41,279 bases of DNA, from positions 1 to 41,279 of the forward strand of contig CALWRD010000139.1 in the NCBI GenBank assembly GCA_944383875.1, written 5' to 3'. Shown here in pieces: positions 1 through 8,713 of this stretch. This stretch comes from an uncultured Clostridia bacterium (lineage in GTDB: Bacteria; Bacillota; Clostridia; Lachnospirales; CAG-274). Below the pieces are notes generated by a model. The model was given only the letters and a program-made list of their open reading frames with translations, ran no database searches and had not been told where the DNA came from. Within the stretch, counting starts at the first letter, position 1. Every line of letters begins with the position of its first letter. The translations under genes were made by a program, and so were the position numbers.

Positions 1-838
1 CATCCTTTAACAGCCTTGGTACAAGGGGAGAGATGGCACAGATCACATCGGCTATAATATTTGCAACCACTATATCATAGCAATGCTCGCCCATTTCTGC
101 CTGCAAAGCCGTATCATCAATCACATTGCCGCTTGTAACATAGTACCTGTCCTTATCAACACCGTTAAGTGCGGCATTTTCATATGCGGTTTTAATTGCG
201 TTTTCATCAATATCCACCGCAAAGGCTGACCTTGCCCCAAGGAGCAAAGCTATAATGGAAAGAATACCGCTGCCGCAGCCAAGGTCGGCAACCACGCTTT
301 CATCTGTAACGTACTTTTCAAGCTGAGTCATACAAAGCTGAGTAGTCTGATGCATACCTGTACCGAATACATGACCGGGATTAATGTTAAATATAACCCT
401 GCCCTCGGGGTTTTCAACTTCCTCCCATATAGGCTTGACAAGCAATCTTTTTCCAACGTTAAAGGGCTTGTAGAAATCCTTCCAACGGTTAAGCCAGTCC
501 TCATCGTTAAGATTGTCCTTGGTCTCAATGGCAAGCCTTCCCAGATCAAGCCCCACATCCGTATGCTTAAGCCTGTCAATGGCAGACCTTACCTGCATAA
601 GAATTTCCTCACCATAGGGGTTGTCACTTACATATATGATGATCTTTGTTTCCTCGGGTCTTTTGTTCATAAGCTCCTCATCTACGTAGTCCCAAAACTC
701 TGATGAAGTTTCAAGGTATTGCTTAAGCTCATTGTCATCCTCAACCTGTATGCCCGTGATTCCGCAATCCAAAAGCACCGCACTTACCGGCTCTATTCCC
801 TCTGTAGTCGTATATATTTTAACCTCTGTCCATTCCAT
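1..838 (-). CDS. prmA: Ribosomal protein L11 methyltransferase PrmA (3' end cut by window)
   Basis: PrmA is a SAM-dependent enzyme that trimethylates ribosomal protein L11 in the cytoplasm. The reading frame stays open from an ATG at 838 to the window edge, about 279 codons. The family is usually around 300-315 residues, so the last few dozen are missing. Visible are the class I methyltransferase motif I (DLGCGSGILSI), an acidic motif II (AVDIDENA) and an ANII motif near the active site, in the order expected for PrmA. A good ribosome binding site (AAAGGAG) precedes the ATG. The gene lies downstream of purA in the same direction, but the purA terminator separates them, so it is probably transcribed on its own. 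Confidence 0.9.
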   Translation of the reverse strand, partial: MEWTEVKIYTTTEGIEPVSAVLLDCGITGIQVEDDNELKQYLETSSEFWDYVDEELMNKRPEETKIIIYVSDNPYGEEILMQVRSAIDRLKHTDVGLDLGRLAIETKDNLNDEDWLNRWKDFYKPFNVGKRLLVKPIWEEVENPEGRVIFNINPGHVFGTGMHQTTQLCMTQLEKYVTDESVVADLGCGSGILSIIALLLGARSAFAVDIDENAIKTAYENAALNGVDKDRYYVTSGNVIDDTALQAEMGEHCYDIVVANIIADVICAISPLVPRLLKD

Positions 839-1003
839 AACGGTACTCCTTTCACTTACAATAAATGCTAAAGCTTATTTTACCATAAACCTCGGTGTTT
901 TACAAGCACAGGGAGAAATATTACATCCCTATGGATAACTGTCAGAATATACACATATCAAGGTTATACAAAATAAATTAATTTTGAAACCATTTACACA
1001 GCT

Positions 1004-1036
1004 AAAAAAATGGTGTGATCAATCATGACCACACCA
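1004..1036 (-). terminator. Rho-independent terminator of purA / purine operon
   Basis: Read on the minus strand, arms TGGTGTG and CACACCA pair, extended inward by TCA/TGA across one mismatch, and are followed by a run of seven T. It begins about 10 nt after the purA stop codon and closes the purine operon before prmA. Confidence 0.85.
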
Positions 1037-1046
1037 AAATATATTT

Positions 1047-2318
1047 TTATCTAAATAAAATCTCGTGTCTTTCGGGACCGTTGCTTACCATGGTAATCTT
1101 AACGCCAAGTTGTTTTTCCACAAACTCAACGTAGTCCTTAGCCTCCTTAGGCAGCTCATCATAGGACTTGATACCCCTGATGTCGCTCTTCCAGCCCGGA
1201 AGAGTTTCATACACAGGCTTAGCCCTATATAAGTTTGCGGTAGTAAGGAAGTCGGTATATTTAACACCGTCAACCTCATAGGCGGTACAAACCTTTATTT
1301 CATCCATATAGCCCAGTACATCAAGGCAGGTCATACAAACCTCCGTTGCACCCTGAAGCTCGCAACCGTAACGGGTAGCCACCGCATCAAAATGTCCCAC
1401 ACGCCTTGGTCTGCCTGTCTTTGCGCCAAACTCGCCCTTATCGCCGCCTCTGCGTCTGAGCTCGTCAGCCTCTTCCCCAAATACTTCACTTACAAAAGGA
1501 CCTTCGCCCACAGCGGAAGAATAAGCCTTTGTAATAGCAATTATGTCCTTAATTTCATAAGGTGGTATACCAACTCCTACTGCAGCATAGCCCGCAAGGG
1601 TTGATGAAGATGTAACATAGGGGTAAATGCCGTGATCCGTATCCTTTAAGGTACCCAGCTGACCCTCAAGAAGGATGCTCTTACCCTCTTTAACAGCGTT
1701 TCTTAAAAGCTTGGAGGTATCTGTTACATATGGTTTGATAAACTCCGCCTGCTCGCAAAGGGTATTGTACACTTCCATATAGTCTATCTCCGGCTTGTTG
1801 TAAAGATACTTAAACTGGATATTTACCTTTTCGTACATACCCTTAAGCTTTTCCTTAAGCATATCCTTTTCATAAAGCTCCCAAACCTGAATACCTACCT
1901 TTGCATACTTATCCGAATAAAAAGGAGCAATACCGCTCTTGGTAGAACCGAATTTTTTATCGGCAAGTCTTTCTTCCTCATAGGTGTCCATAAGGATGTG
2001 ATGATTAAGTAAGATCTGCGCTCTGTCGCTGACAGCAAGCTTAAACTTAATACCTGCTTTGTTGATTTCAGCCATTTCGTTTTTAAGGGCATTAATATCA
2101 AAGGCAACGCCGTTGCCGATAACATTTATTATATTTTCATGGAAAATACCGCTTGGCAGAATATGAAGGGCAAAACGACCATGCTCATTGATGATAGTAT
2201 GACCCGCATTTGCGCCGCCCTGAAAGCGAACCACTATATCCGCCTTATCCGCACACATATCGGTAATTTTTCCCTTGCCCTCGTCGCCCCAATTGGCGCC
2301 TACGATAGCCTTTACCAT
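1047..2318 (-). CDS. purA: Adenylosuccinate synthetase
   Basis: PurA condenses IMP with L-aspartate using GTP to form adenylosuccinate, the first committed step to AMP. The 423-aa length is normal for the family. The N-terminal P-loop GDEGKGK (residues 11-17) includes the catalytic Asp12, and GGANAGHT holds the catalytic His40. The IMP/GTP-binding region around SSTLAGYAAVG and the C-terminal TGRPRRVGHFD segment are intact. The ATG at 2318 has a strong ribosome binding site (AAGGAGG). It is the last gene of the minus-strand set purC-SLH-purF-purB-purA, next to purB, which acts directly after it in AMP synthesis. A structured 73-nt stretch separates it from purB. Confidence 0.97.
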   Translation of the reverse strand: MVKAIVGANWGDEGKGKITDMCADKADIVVRFQGGANAGHTIINEHGRFALHILPSGIFHENIINVIGNGVAFDINALKNEMAEINKAGIKFKLAVSDRAQILLNHHILMDTYEEERLADKKFGSTKSGIAPFYSDKYAKVGIQVWELYEKDMLKEKLKGMYEKVNIQFKYLYNKPEIDYMEVYNTLCEQAEFIKPYVTDTSKLLRNAVKEGKSILLEGQLGTLKDTDHGIYPYVTSSSTLAGYAAVGVGIPPYEIKDIIAITKAYSSAVGEGPFVSEVFGEEADELRRRGGDKGEFGAKTGRPRRVGHFDAVATRYGCELQGATEVCMTCLDVLGYMDEIKVCTAYEVDGVKYTDFLTTANLYRAKPVYETLPGWKSDIRGIKSYDELPKEAKDYVEFVEKQLGVKITMVSNGPERHEILFR

Positions 2319-2395
2319 AGTAATAACCTCCTTGCCGCAGGCAAAAACCTACGCAATAAATTTAATCATGTTTAGATGCCACAATTTATAATTTT

Positions 2396-2468
2396 GTCTG
2401 ACTCCCTTGTTGGCAGTGACACCGCAGACAGTTAAACAGGTGCGGTTCCCTACCCTTAAGACAGGGGA
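2396..2468 (-). promoter_or_regulatory. Structured RNA-like segment between purB and purA
   Basis: Directly after the purB stop codon the minus strand can fold into one elongated hairpin of three stacked stems. They are CCCT/AGGG (outer), GGTAG/CTGCC (middle) and CCGCA/TGCGG (apical), separated by internal loops that include GGAA opposite TGTCA. There is no T-run, so it is not an intrinsic terminator. It could be a processing site, a translational control element for purA or an unrecognised riboswitch-like leader. The GGGAA core and the flanking GGGAGTCAGAC recall parts of cobalamin riboswitches, but the element is too short and lacks the rest, so I do not call it one. Confidence 0.35.
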
Positions 2469-3899
2469 TCACACATTTAATTCCGTATGAGCAATAAGCT
2501 GATCCTTATTTGCATCTATTACAGGCATTACCTGTCCTATGATATACTCCTGTACCTGCTGTGGTGCACGTCCCACAAAATTCTTTGGAGCAAGTATCTT
2601 TATAAGATCCTCATATTTCATGCCGAAGATAGGGTCGTTTGCAATACGCTCGATGAGATCGTTTTTACCGCCGTTTTCCTTAACGTTTTTGGCAGCCTCC
2701 ATTGAGTGTACACGTATTGCCTCGTGAAGTTCCTGCCTGTCGCCGCCGTTTTTAACGCCGTCCATTATAATGACCTCAGTTGCCATAAATGGCAGTTCCT
2801 CCATAAGGTGCTTTTCAATAACATTTGGATATACCACAAGTCCCTCTGATACATTGTTGTAAATACCAAGGATAGCATCACATGCAAGGAATGCCTCAGG
2901 AATGGAAATTCGCTTGTTGGAACTGTCATCCAGAGTCCTTTCAAACCACTGACCTGCGGTGGTAAAAGCAGGATTAAGTGCATCTACCATTATATATCTT
3001 GCAAGACCTGTAATTCTCTCACATCTCATAGGGTTACGCTTGTAAGCCATAGCTGATGAGCCAATCTGATTTTTCTCAAATGGCTCCTCAATTTCCTTAA
3101 GGTGCTGAAGAAGTCTGATGTCGTTTGCAAATTTAGTACAGCTCTGTGCAATGCCGCTTAATACATTAATGTAGATGGAGTCAAGCTTTCTTGAATAGGT
3201 CTGACCGCTTACGGCAAATACACCGCTGTAGCCCAGCTTTTCAGCAATCATTTCATCAAGACGGCGCACCTTGTCGCTGTCACCTGCAAAGAGCTCCATA
3301 AAGCTGCCCTGTGTACCTGTAGTACCCTTTGAGCCTAAAAGCTTTGTGTGTGCAAGTACAAAATCTATCTGCTCCAGATCCATCATTAAATCCTGAATCC
3401 AAAGACAGGCACGCTTACCTACTGTGGTAGTCTGAGCAGCCTGGAAATGGGTAAAGCCAAGGGTAGGCATATCCTTGTACTTCATTGCAAAGTCCGCAAG
3501 CTTGCTGATAACGGAAAGGACCTTTTTCCTGATAAGCTTCATGGCATCAATCATAAGGATAATGTCTGTATTGTCGCCTACATAGCAGCTTGTAGCACCT
3601 AAGTGGATGATGCCCTTTGCCTTTGGACACTGCTGACCATAGGCATAAACATGAGCCATAACATCATGCCTTACCTGCTTTTCCCTTTCAGCCGCTACCT
3701 CGTAATTAATATCATCCTGATGAGCCTTAAGCTCCTCTATCTGCTCATCCGTAATATCAAGACCAAGCTCTTTTTCAGCCTCCGCAAGGGTAATCCAAAG
3801 TTTTCTCCATGTCCTGAACTTGCGGTCGGGGGAGAATATCTCCTTCATCTCCTTGCTGGCATATCTTGAATTAAGCGGACTTTCGTAAACATCTTTCAT
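2469..3899 (-). CDS. purB: Adenylosuccinate lyase
   Basis: PurB is a fumarase/aspartase-superfamily lyase. It removes fumarate from SAICAR to give AICAR and from adenylosuccinate to give AMP. The 476-aa product carries the superfamily signature GSSAMAYKRNP (flexible catalytic loop) and the upstream TSCYVGDN and GTTGTQGSF regions that build the active site at the tetramer interface. The ATG follows AAGGAGG. Only 5 nt separate it from the purF stop codon, so the two are co-transcribed. Its substrates come from PurC and PurA, both encoded in this operon. Confidence 0.97.
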   Translation of the reverse strand: MKDVYESPLNSRYASKEMKEIFSPDRKFRTWRKLWITLAEAEKELGLDITDEQIEELKAHQDDINYEVAAEREKQVRHDVMAHVYAYGQQCPKAKGIIHLGATSCYVGDNTDIILMIDAMKLIRKKVLSVISKLADFAMKYKDMPTLGFTHFQAAQTTTVGKRACLWIQDLMMDLEQIDFVLAHTKLLGSKGTTGTQGSFMELFAGDSDKVRRLDEMIAEKLGYSGVFAVSGQTYSRKLDSIYINVLSGIAQSCTKFANDIRLLQHLKEIEEPFEKNQIGSSAMAYKRNPMRCERITGLARYIMVDALNPAFTTAGQWFERTLDDSSNKRISIPEAFLACDAILGIYNNVSEGLVVYPNVIEKHLMEELPFMATEVIIMDGVKNGGDRQELHEAIRVHSMEAAKNVKENGGKNDLIERIANDPIFGMKYEDLIKILAPKNFVGRAPQQVQEYIIGQVMPVIDANKDQLIAHTELNV

Positions 3900-3904
3900 T
3901 ATTA

Positions 3905-5290
3905 TTAATCCTCCTTAAGCAGGTGTTCAACATCAACGGGATAATTGCCTGTAAAGCAGGCATCGCAAAAGCCAAGTGTACTTGCAGGAGCTATCTTATG
4001 CAGGTTTTCAAGGCTTAAATATTCAAGGGAATCGGCATTTATTATCTTTGCCGTTTCCTCAACGGAATGGCTGTTTGCAATAAGCTGACTTCTGTTAGGA
4101 ATGTCAACACCGAAAAAGCATGGCCATGTAAAGGCAGGTGAGCTTATTCTCACGTGTACCTCTGTAGCACCTGCATCCCTCAGCATCTTAACTATACGTC
4201 CGCTGGTGGTGCCTCGTACAATACTGTCGTCAACCATAATAACACGTTTTCCTGCCACTACGCTCTTTAATACATTAAGCTTCATTTTAACGGCAGTTTC
4301 CCTTGAATCCTGGGTAGGCTTAATGAAGGTACGTGCTATATACTTGTTTTTGATAAAGCCCGTATCCTCAGGGATACCGCTGTATTCAGCATAGCCCTGA
4401 GCTGCGGAAAGGCCACTGTCGGGAACGCCGATTACTATATCCGCATCCACGGGAGCCTGCTGTGCAAGGAATGCACCTGCTCTCTTACGGCACTCGTGTA
4501 CAACCTCCCCGTCAATAAAGCTGTCGGGGCGTGCAAAGTAAATATGCTCAAATATGCAAAGGCTGGATTTACCGCCGCAAAGCTCTGTATCACAGCGCAT
4601 TTCTCCGTCCTCAATGGTGATGATTTCACCCGGTTTTACATCCCTTACAAATTCCGCATCAATGGAATCAAGTGCACAGGTTTCGCTTGAAAAAACAATT
4701 GCCTTATCTCTCTTTCCTATGCAAAGTGGACGGAAACCCCATGGGTCACGGGCGGCAATAAGCTTGTTGGGGCTCATTACCAACAATGTAAAGGCTCCCT
4801 TAAGCTTTTTCATTGTATTTTTAACAGCCGCCTCAATGGAGCCGCAGCTGATTCTCTCCCTTGCAATAAGGTAGGCGATGACCTCCGTATCCGCCGTAGT
4901 CTGGAAGATAGCTCCGTTATGCTCAAGTTCCTTTTTAAGCTGTGCCGTATTTGTAATATTGCCGTTGTGGCTTATGGCAAGAGTCCCCTTAATATATCTC
5001 AATACAAGGGGCTGAACATTTTCCCTTGCAGAACCTCCTGCCGTGGAATAGCGCACATGACCGATTGCCATCCTGCCCTTAAGCTTGGAAAGGTTTTCCT
5101 CGTTAAACACCTCGTTTGCAAGTCCCGTATCCTTGTACTGGTATATTTCTCTGTCCCTGTTTACGGCTATGCCTGCACCCTCCTGACCTCTGTGCTGAAG
5201 AGCAACAAGACCGTAATAGGTGGTATTTGCAGGATTGCCCTCAGGGTCCCAAATACCAAAAACACCGCATTCCTCATGTAATTTAGACAT
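3905..5290 (-). CDS. purF: Amidophosphoribosyltransferase (glutamine PRPP amidotransferase)
   Basis: PurF catalyses the first committed step of purine synthesis, PRPP + glutamine to phosphoribosylamine. The 461-aa protein begins with a short propeptide (MSKLHEE) that would be removed to expose the Ntn-hydrolase nucleophile Cys8 (CGVFGI). The C-terminal half has the PRPP-binding motif VIMVDDSIVRGTTS. Cysteines in SSLCIFEH, WPCFFG and GFCDACF match the [4Fe-4S] ligands of the Bacillus subtilis-type enzyme, which implies an oxygen-sensitive, anaerobe-adapted protein. The start follows AAAGGAGG. It sits between an SLH-protein gene and purB. Confidence 0.97.
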   Translation of the reverse strand: MSKLHEECGVFGIWDPEGNPANTTYYGLVALQHRGQEGAGIAVNRDREIYQYKDTGLANEVFNEENLSKLKGRMAIGHVRYSTAGGSARENVQPLVLRYIKGTLAISHNGNITNTAQLKKELEHNGAIFQTTADTEVIAYLIARERISCGSIEAAVKNTMKKLKGAFTLLVMSPNKLIAARDPWGFRPLCIGKRDKAIVFSSETCALDSIDAEFVRDVKPGEIITIEDGEMRCDTELCGGKSSLCIFEHIYFARPDSFIDGEVVHECRKRAGAFLAQQAPVDADIVIGVPDSGLSAAQGYAEYSGIPEDTGFIKNKYIARTFIKPTQDSRETAVKMKLNVLKSVVAGKRVIMVDDSIVRGTTSGRIVKMLRDAGATEVHVRISSPAFTWPCFFGVDIPNRSQLIANSHSVEETAKIINADSLEYLSLENLHKIAPASTLGFCDACFTGNYPVDVEHLLKED

Positions 5291-5325
5291 TAGCGTCCTC
5301 CTTTATAATAAGCAAGCTGATAGCT

Positions 5326-6417
5326 TTATAAATCATTGTTGTTTAATAGTCTGTATATGGTGACAGCCGCCTGCTGTCTTGTATAGTTCATGGCAGGAGA
5401 AAATTTGTTGTTGCCTGTGCCTACCATAATACCCTCTCCGTTTTGGGAGGTAATTGAGCATATCCTGTATACAGAATCCTTTGCCCATGGAGCAATTAAA
5501 TTGTCATCTGCAAACTTCTGTTGGTACTCATTGATTTGCCCGTCCCTTCCCATAAGGCGGGCAAGGTTGCATAAAAGTACGGCGGCTTCCTGCCTTGTAA
5601 TGGCTCTGTCAGGCTCAAAAATTCCGTCGCCAATACCGCTGACAATGCCAAGGTCTGCTGCCGCACAGACATAATAGTCGTCCGTATCGGCAAAGGGTGA
5701 GGTATAATCAAAGTTGGCTGCCTTACCGTTGTATGATGAGTTTTCATATTCATAGGCAGCTATGGCAAGGTGACAATATTCTTTCCTTGTAATATTGCTC
5801 CTATAGTTATAGGTAAGTTCCGGGGGCAGATATTCTCTGTCAATACCATCTGTAATGGCTGTCTCTGCCCAGGCATCCCTTTCAAGACTGATACCATAGG
5901 GCTTAAGATACTGACCTAAGTCCTCTATAGGATTGCCGTTGATGTCATAGTACTCTCCATTGGTAAATACGGGAAAATAGAAGGATGCCTCTCCTGCATC
6001 AACACCTCTGTATGTGGTAAGTCCCGGCTCAACAAGTATCTCTACCTGACCATCCTTAAGTTTAAGGACTCCCGGCCACATATCCGTGTGTCCGGCAGGT
6101 ATGGAAAACTCATATAATCCCGCACTCCCTGAAAGAGTGGTGAGGGTAACGTAGTCATCAGTAAGAATATTTCCTGCTTCATCCTCAAGGTGTTTACCGC
6201 CTTGGTGCATGTTTCCGGCATCAAGCCAGTCAATGTTAGGGTCTGTGACGATATATATACCATCTGAATTAGGCACTTTGCACCTTGTGCAAGGCATAAG
6301 GGAGCCTGTGGCACCTTCAAGGGGCACACTTTCTTCCTGCTCATGGGCGGTGGCACAAATGGGCTGTGCCAGTAAAGCTGCACACAGCAACAGGGCTGTA
6401 AATTTTTTAAACTTCAT
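5326..6417 (-). CDS. Secreted S-layer homology (SLH) domain protein inside the purine operon
   Basis: The predicted exported protein has a signal peptide (MKFKKF followed by a hydrophobic stretch ending near ATAHEQ), a unique N-terminal region of about 170 residues and C-terminal SLH repeats. SLH hallmarks are ITRKEYCHLAIAA, GIVSGIGDGIFEPDRAITRQEAA and NNKFSPAMNYTRQQAAVTIYRL. SLH domains anchor proteins to pyruvylated secondary cell-wall polymers. A CxxC pair (PCTRC) lies just after the signal region. I chose ATG 6417. An in-frame GTG at 6424-6426 abuts the purC stop codon but has no ribosome binding site, so translation may be coupled to purC. The ligand or role of the N-terminal part is unknown. 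Its place between purC and purF is unexpected for a surface protein. Confidence 0.85.
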   Translation of the reverse strand: MKFKKFTALLLCAALLAQPICATAHEQEESVPLEGATGSLMPCTRCKVPNSDGIYIVTDPNIDWLDAGNMHQGGKHLEDEAGNILTDDYVTLTTLSGSAGLYEFSIPAGHTDMWPGVLKLKDGQVEILVEPGLTTYRGVDAGEASFYFPVFTNGEYYDINGNPIEDLGQYLKPYGISLERDAWAETAITDGIDREYLPPELTYNYRSNITRKEYCHLAIAAYEYENSSYNGKAANFDYTSPFADTDDYYVCAAADLGIVSGIGDGIFEPDRAITRQEAAVLLCNLARLMGRDGQINEYQQKFADDNLIAPWAKDSVYRICSITSQNGEGIMVGTGNNKFSPAMNYTRQQAAVTIYRLLNNNDL

Positions 6418-6426
6418 ATATATCAC

Positions 6427-7143
6427 TTACTTGTAAAATTCGGTAAGTCTTGCCCATACCTCATGATAAACTTCACCAAACTCTCCAAGGTCACGTCTAA
6501 AACGATCCTTGTCCAGTTTTTTGTTGGTTTCGGCATCCCAAAGACGGCAGGTATCAGGGCTTATTTCGTCTGCAAGGACAATTTCCCCGTCAGCAGTCTT
6601 GCCCAGCTCGATTTTAAAGTCAATAAGTTTAATACCTATATTTATAAATATCTTTTTAAGGCTGTCGTTTACCTTAAAAGCGATTTTTGTAATCTCATTT
6701 ATTTCATCTCTGTTTGTAATGCCCAGAGCTATAGCCTGATAGTCATTGATAAGTGGATCCCCCAGCTCATCGTTTTTGTAGCTGAACTCAAGGGTAGGTG
6801 CAGTAAAAGGAGTACCTTCCTCAACACCGTAACGCTTTGAAAACGAACCTGCCGCAACATTCCTTACGATAACTTCAAGGGGGATAATGTCAACCTTTTT
6901 TACAAGGGTCTCCCTGTCGCTTAACTCCTCCACAAGGTGGGTTTTAATGCCGTCCTTTTCAAGGAGCCTGAATATAAAATTAGCCATACGGTTGTTGATA
7001 ATACCCTTGCCCTCAAAGGAACCCTTCTTAAGTCCGTTAAAGGCTGTGGCGTCATCCTTATACTCAAAGATGCACAAATTAGGATCTTCCGTTGAATATA
7101 CCTTCTTTGCCTTGCCCTCGTATAACAGCTGCTGCTTTTCCAT
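6427..7143 (-). CDS. purC: Phosphoribosylaminoimidazole-succinocarboxamide (SAICAR) synthase
   Basis: PurC joins CAIR and L-aspartate with ATP to form SAICAR. The 238-aa length from ATG 7143 fits the bacterial monofunctional family. The N-terminal LLYEGKAKKVY glycine-rich ATP loop, the VEVIVRN-like segment PLEVIVRNVAAGSFSKR, the LIDFKIELG motif and the DEISPDTCRLWD motif are all present. A longer in-frame start at 7176 is less likely, because GAGG lies correctly before ATG 7143 and family members begin at MEKQQLLYEGKAK. This is the first gene of the purine operon, preceded by a leader of about 120 nt that contains a palindromic element. Confidence 0.95.
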   Translation of the reverse strand: MEKQQLLYEGKAKKVYSTEDPNLCIFEYKDDATAFNGLKKGSFEGKGIINNRMANFIFRLLEKDGIKTHLVEELSDRETLVKKVDIIPLEVIVRNVAAGSFSKRYGVEEGTPFTAPTLEFSYKNDELGDPLINDYQAIALGITNRDEINEITKIAFKVNDSLKKIFINIGIKLIDFKIELGKTADGEIVLADEISPDTCRLWDAETNKKLDKDRFRRDLGEFGEVYHEVWARLTEFYK

Positions 7144-7171
7144 CTGTAAGACCTCACTTTTATTGTAATGA

Positions 7172-7247
7172 TTCAAAGATGAATCAACCTGCCTTAAAAA
7201 GCTTATGGATTAAGAAAATTTCAGCAGATACAAAATTCATCTTCGTT
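7172..7247 (-). promoter_or_regulatory. Palindromic leader element upstream of purC (pair of the asnB element)
   Basis: In the purC direction the ends AAGATGAAT (7243-7235) and ATTCATCTT (7184-7176) pair. Inside, CTGC/GCAG and CTTAA/TTAAG form further stems. About 37 nt of the 5' half (from GAAGAT through ATCTGCTGAAATTTTCTTAA) closely matches the element upstream of asnB at 15613-15722, in the same orientation relative to the gene. The outer stem G-C pair here is A-T there, a compensatory change. It lies between the predicted promoter and the ribosome binding site. It could be a regulatory leader RNA or a small MITE-like repeat. Confidence 0.5.
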
Positions 7248-7273
7248 AATTTGTTACTTATACATACAGTTAT

Positions 7274-7302
7274 ATGATAACAAATTTTGCACCCATACGC
7301 AA
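7274..7302 (-). promoter_or_regulatory. Predicted sigmaA promoter of the purine operon
   Basis: On the minus strand, TTGCGT (7302-7297) and TATCAT (7279-7274) are 17 bp apart. Transcription would start near 7267 and give a leader of about 120 nt before purC. No clear PurR-type box was recognised. The -35 is imperfect, so this is a moderate call. Confidence 0.4.
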
Positions 7303-7403
7303 CAAAAAAATGCAATTTTATTAGTAATTCACCTACTTGTACCGATAATTACCTTGCCTTAACAATAACATAATACACATTAATAATTTTTCCTTCAATC
7401 AGG

Positions 7404-7431
7404 TTGCCTCTTTTAACTTTACGCTGTCTTT
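7404..7431 (+). promoter_or_regulatory. Putative TcdR-like-sigma promoter (copy 1)
   Basis: TTGCCT (7404-7409) and GTCTTT (7426-7431) are separated by 16 bp. The same pair with the same spacing, in a longer shared context (GGTTGCCTYTTTT), occurs before the second dockerin gene and before the TcdR-like sigma gene. The -10 is not sigmaA-like. A LacI-type operator follows immediately. Confidence 0.45.
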
Positions 7432-7437
7432 ACTAAG

Positions 7438-7451
7438 TGTAATCGGTTACA
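7438..7451 (+). promoter_or_regulatory. LacI/CcpA-type operator (cre-like), copy 1
   Basis: TGTAATCGGTTACA is a near-perfect palindrome with the central CG typical of LacI-family operators, and it fits the form of CcpA catabolite-responsive elements. It starts 6 bp after the putative -10, about where transcription would begin, so bound protein should repress. Confidence 0.5.
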
Positions 7452-7486
7452 AAACAAAACAAAAAAATTAAATTGGAGGAATTATT

Positions 7487-8632
7487 ATGAAATTTAAATC
7501 TAAACTATTAACTTTAACTCTTACGGGAATGATATTTATCAGCTCTGCCATACCTGCCGCCGCAGCCGATATAACTGCACCTAACATTTCCCAAAATCAA
7601 ATCACAAACACCGCTCAAAGCAATTCTGTTGAGGCTATGTCAGTTGATGTTTTGGGTGAACACGGTAAACAATTAACACCCGTAGGACAGGATATATACG
7701 AAATGATTTATGAAAAGTTCAGAAATTTTGATGTAAAATCTGAAAACTTTAGCATTAGTACAAGTCTTAAATTAACAGAAACCATACTCGGTAATATTGA
7801 TGATTATATTGTTACAGCGCTATCATTGGATCATCCTGAAATTTTTTGGAATGGCGACTATCATATATCTGTAGCACATAAAAGCGGCATAAATGTTGAC
7901 GAAATATATGTTACAGCAGACAGATATGGTAAATACAGCGACAATAACAATGTTAATCAAATGTTTACTGAATTTGAAAATGCATATAACAACATTATAA
8001 GTCAGATGAATGATGATTCAAGTGTACAAACTGACTTGGACAAGTATTTTTGGATTCATGATTATCTTGTTGATAATGTAGAATATGTCGACACAAATAA
8101 TAGTTTTACAAATTATCCCAGAGAAATTTATCCTGATTATTACAATGCATATGGAGCTATTGTAAACGGAAAAACCTTTTGTCAAGGATATGCGGCTGCA
8201 TACAAGGTGCTTTGTGATAAGGCAAATCTGGATTGTGTAATGATTGTTGGTAATGATCACTCATGGAACTATGTTAATTTAAATAATAAATGGTATATAG
8301 TTGATGTTAGTTCAGATGCTACACAATCTGTAAAATATTTTTACTTTTTCACAAACAATACAGGATATAATCCTAATGATTTTTGTGGGAATTTTTCCAT
8401 AGAATCCTCAAAACCATTTAAGTTTGGTGATATTAACAAGGATGGCAGATACACAGCATCCGATGCTGCAATACTCAATCAGGACATACTTCTTGGGGAA
8501 ATTTATGATTACTCATATTCTGAATATATACTTGCTGATGTAGATGGAAATGGTATAATAACATCCAATGACTGCTCTTGGATTATGCAAAAAACATTAA
8601 ATGCAGGTACTCGTTTTCCTGTTGAAGGTTAA
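7487..8632 (+). CDS. Secreted transglutaminase-like protein with C-terminal dockerin (copy 1)
   Basis: The 381-aa exported protein has a signal peptide (residues 1 to about 27, cut near AAAAD), a linker, a transglutaminase-like (papain-fold) domain around 180-280 and a type I dockerin at 311-381. The likely catalytic triad is Cys232 (FCQGYAAAYK), His258 (DHSWNYV) and Asp273 (YIVDVS). The dockerin has two calcium loops, DINKDGRYTASD and DVDGNGIITSND, which normally plug into a cohesin on a scaffoldin at the cell surface. Such domains in secreted proteins are usually proteases or peptide cross-linkers. The substrate here is unknown. GGAGG precedes the ATG. The upstream region and signal peptide are almost identical to those of the paralogue at 12137. 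Confidence 0.85.
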   Translation: MKFKSKLLTLTLTGMIFISSAIPAAAADITAPNISQNQITNTAQSNSVEAMSVDVLGEHGKQLTPVGQDIYEMIYEKFRNFDVKSENFSISTSLKLTETILGNIDDYIVTALSLDHPEIFWNGDYHISVAHKSGINVDEIYVTADRYGKYSDNNNVNQMFTEFENAYNNIISQMNDDSSVQTDLDKYFWIHDYLVDNVEYVDTNNSFTNYPREIYPDYYNAYGAIVNGKTFCQGYAAAYKVLCDKANLDCVMIVGNDHSWNYVNLNNKWYIVDVSSDATQSVKYFYFFTNNTGYNPNDFCGNFSIESSKPFKFGDINKDGRYTASDAAILNQDILLGEIYDYSYSEYILADVDGNGIITSNDCSWIMQKTLNAGTRFPVEG

Positions 8633-8641
8633 TTTACAATG

Positions 8642-8684
8642 ATAATCGGCGTCATAAAAAACGACGCCGATTATTATATATCAA
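8642..8684. terminator. Bidirectional terminator between dockerin gene 1 and SLH gene
   Basis: A 12-bp perfect stem (ATAATCGGCGTC / GACGCCGATTAT, 8642-8674) lies between convergent genes. It can stop transcription from the plus-strand dockerin gene and perhaps also from the minus-strand SLH gene. Confidence 0.8.
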
Positions 8685-8713
8685 TCACTTCATATTAATT
8701 ATAAACTTATTTT

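Noticed and set aside
2396-2468. Cobalamin riboswitch before purA
   Set aside because: GGGAA and GGGAGTCAGAC resemble parts of the consensus, but the element is only about 73 nt, lacks the B12-box and the multi-helix core, and purA is not a cobalamin gene.
7366-7450. c-di-GMP riboswitch upstream of the dockerin genes
   Set aside because: The conserved stretch fits a promoter plus a LacI-type operator. GEMM core motifs are missing.
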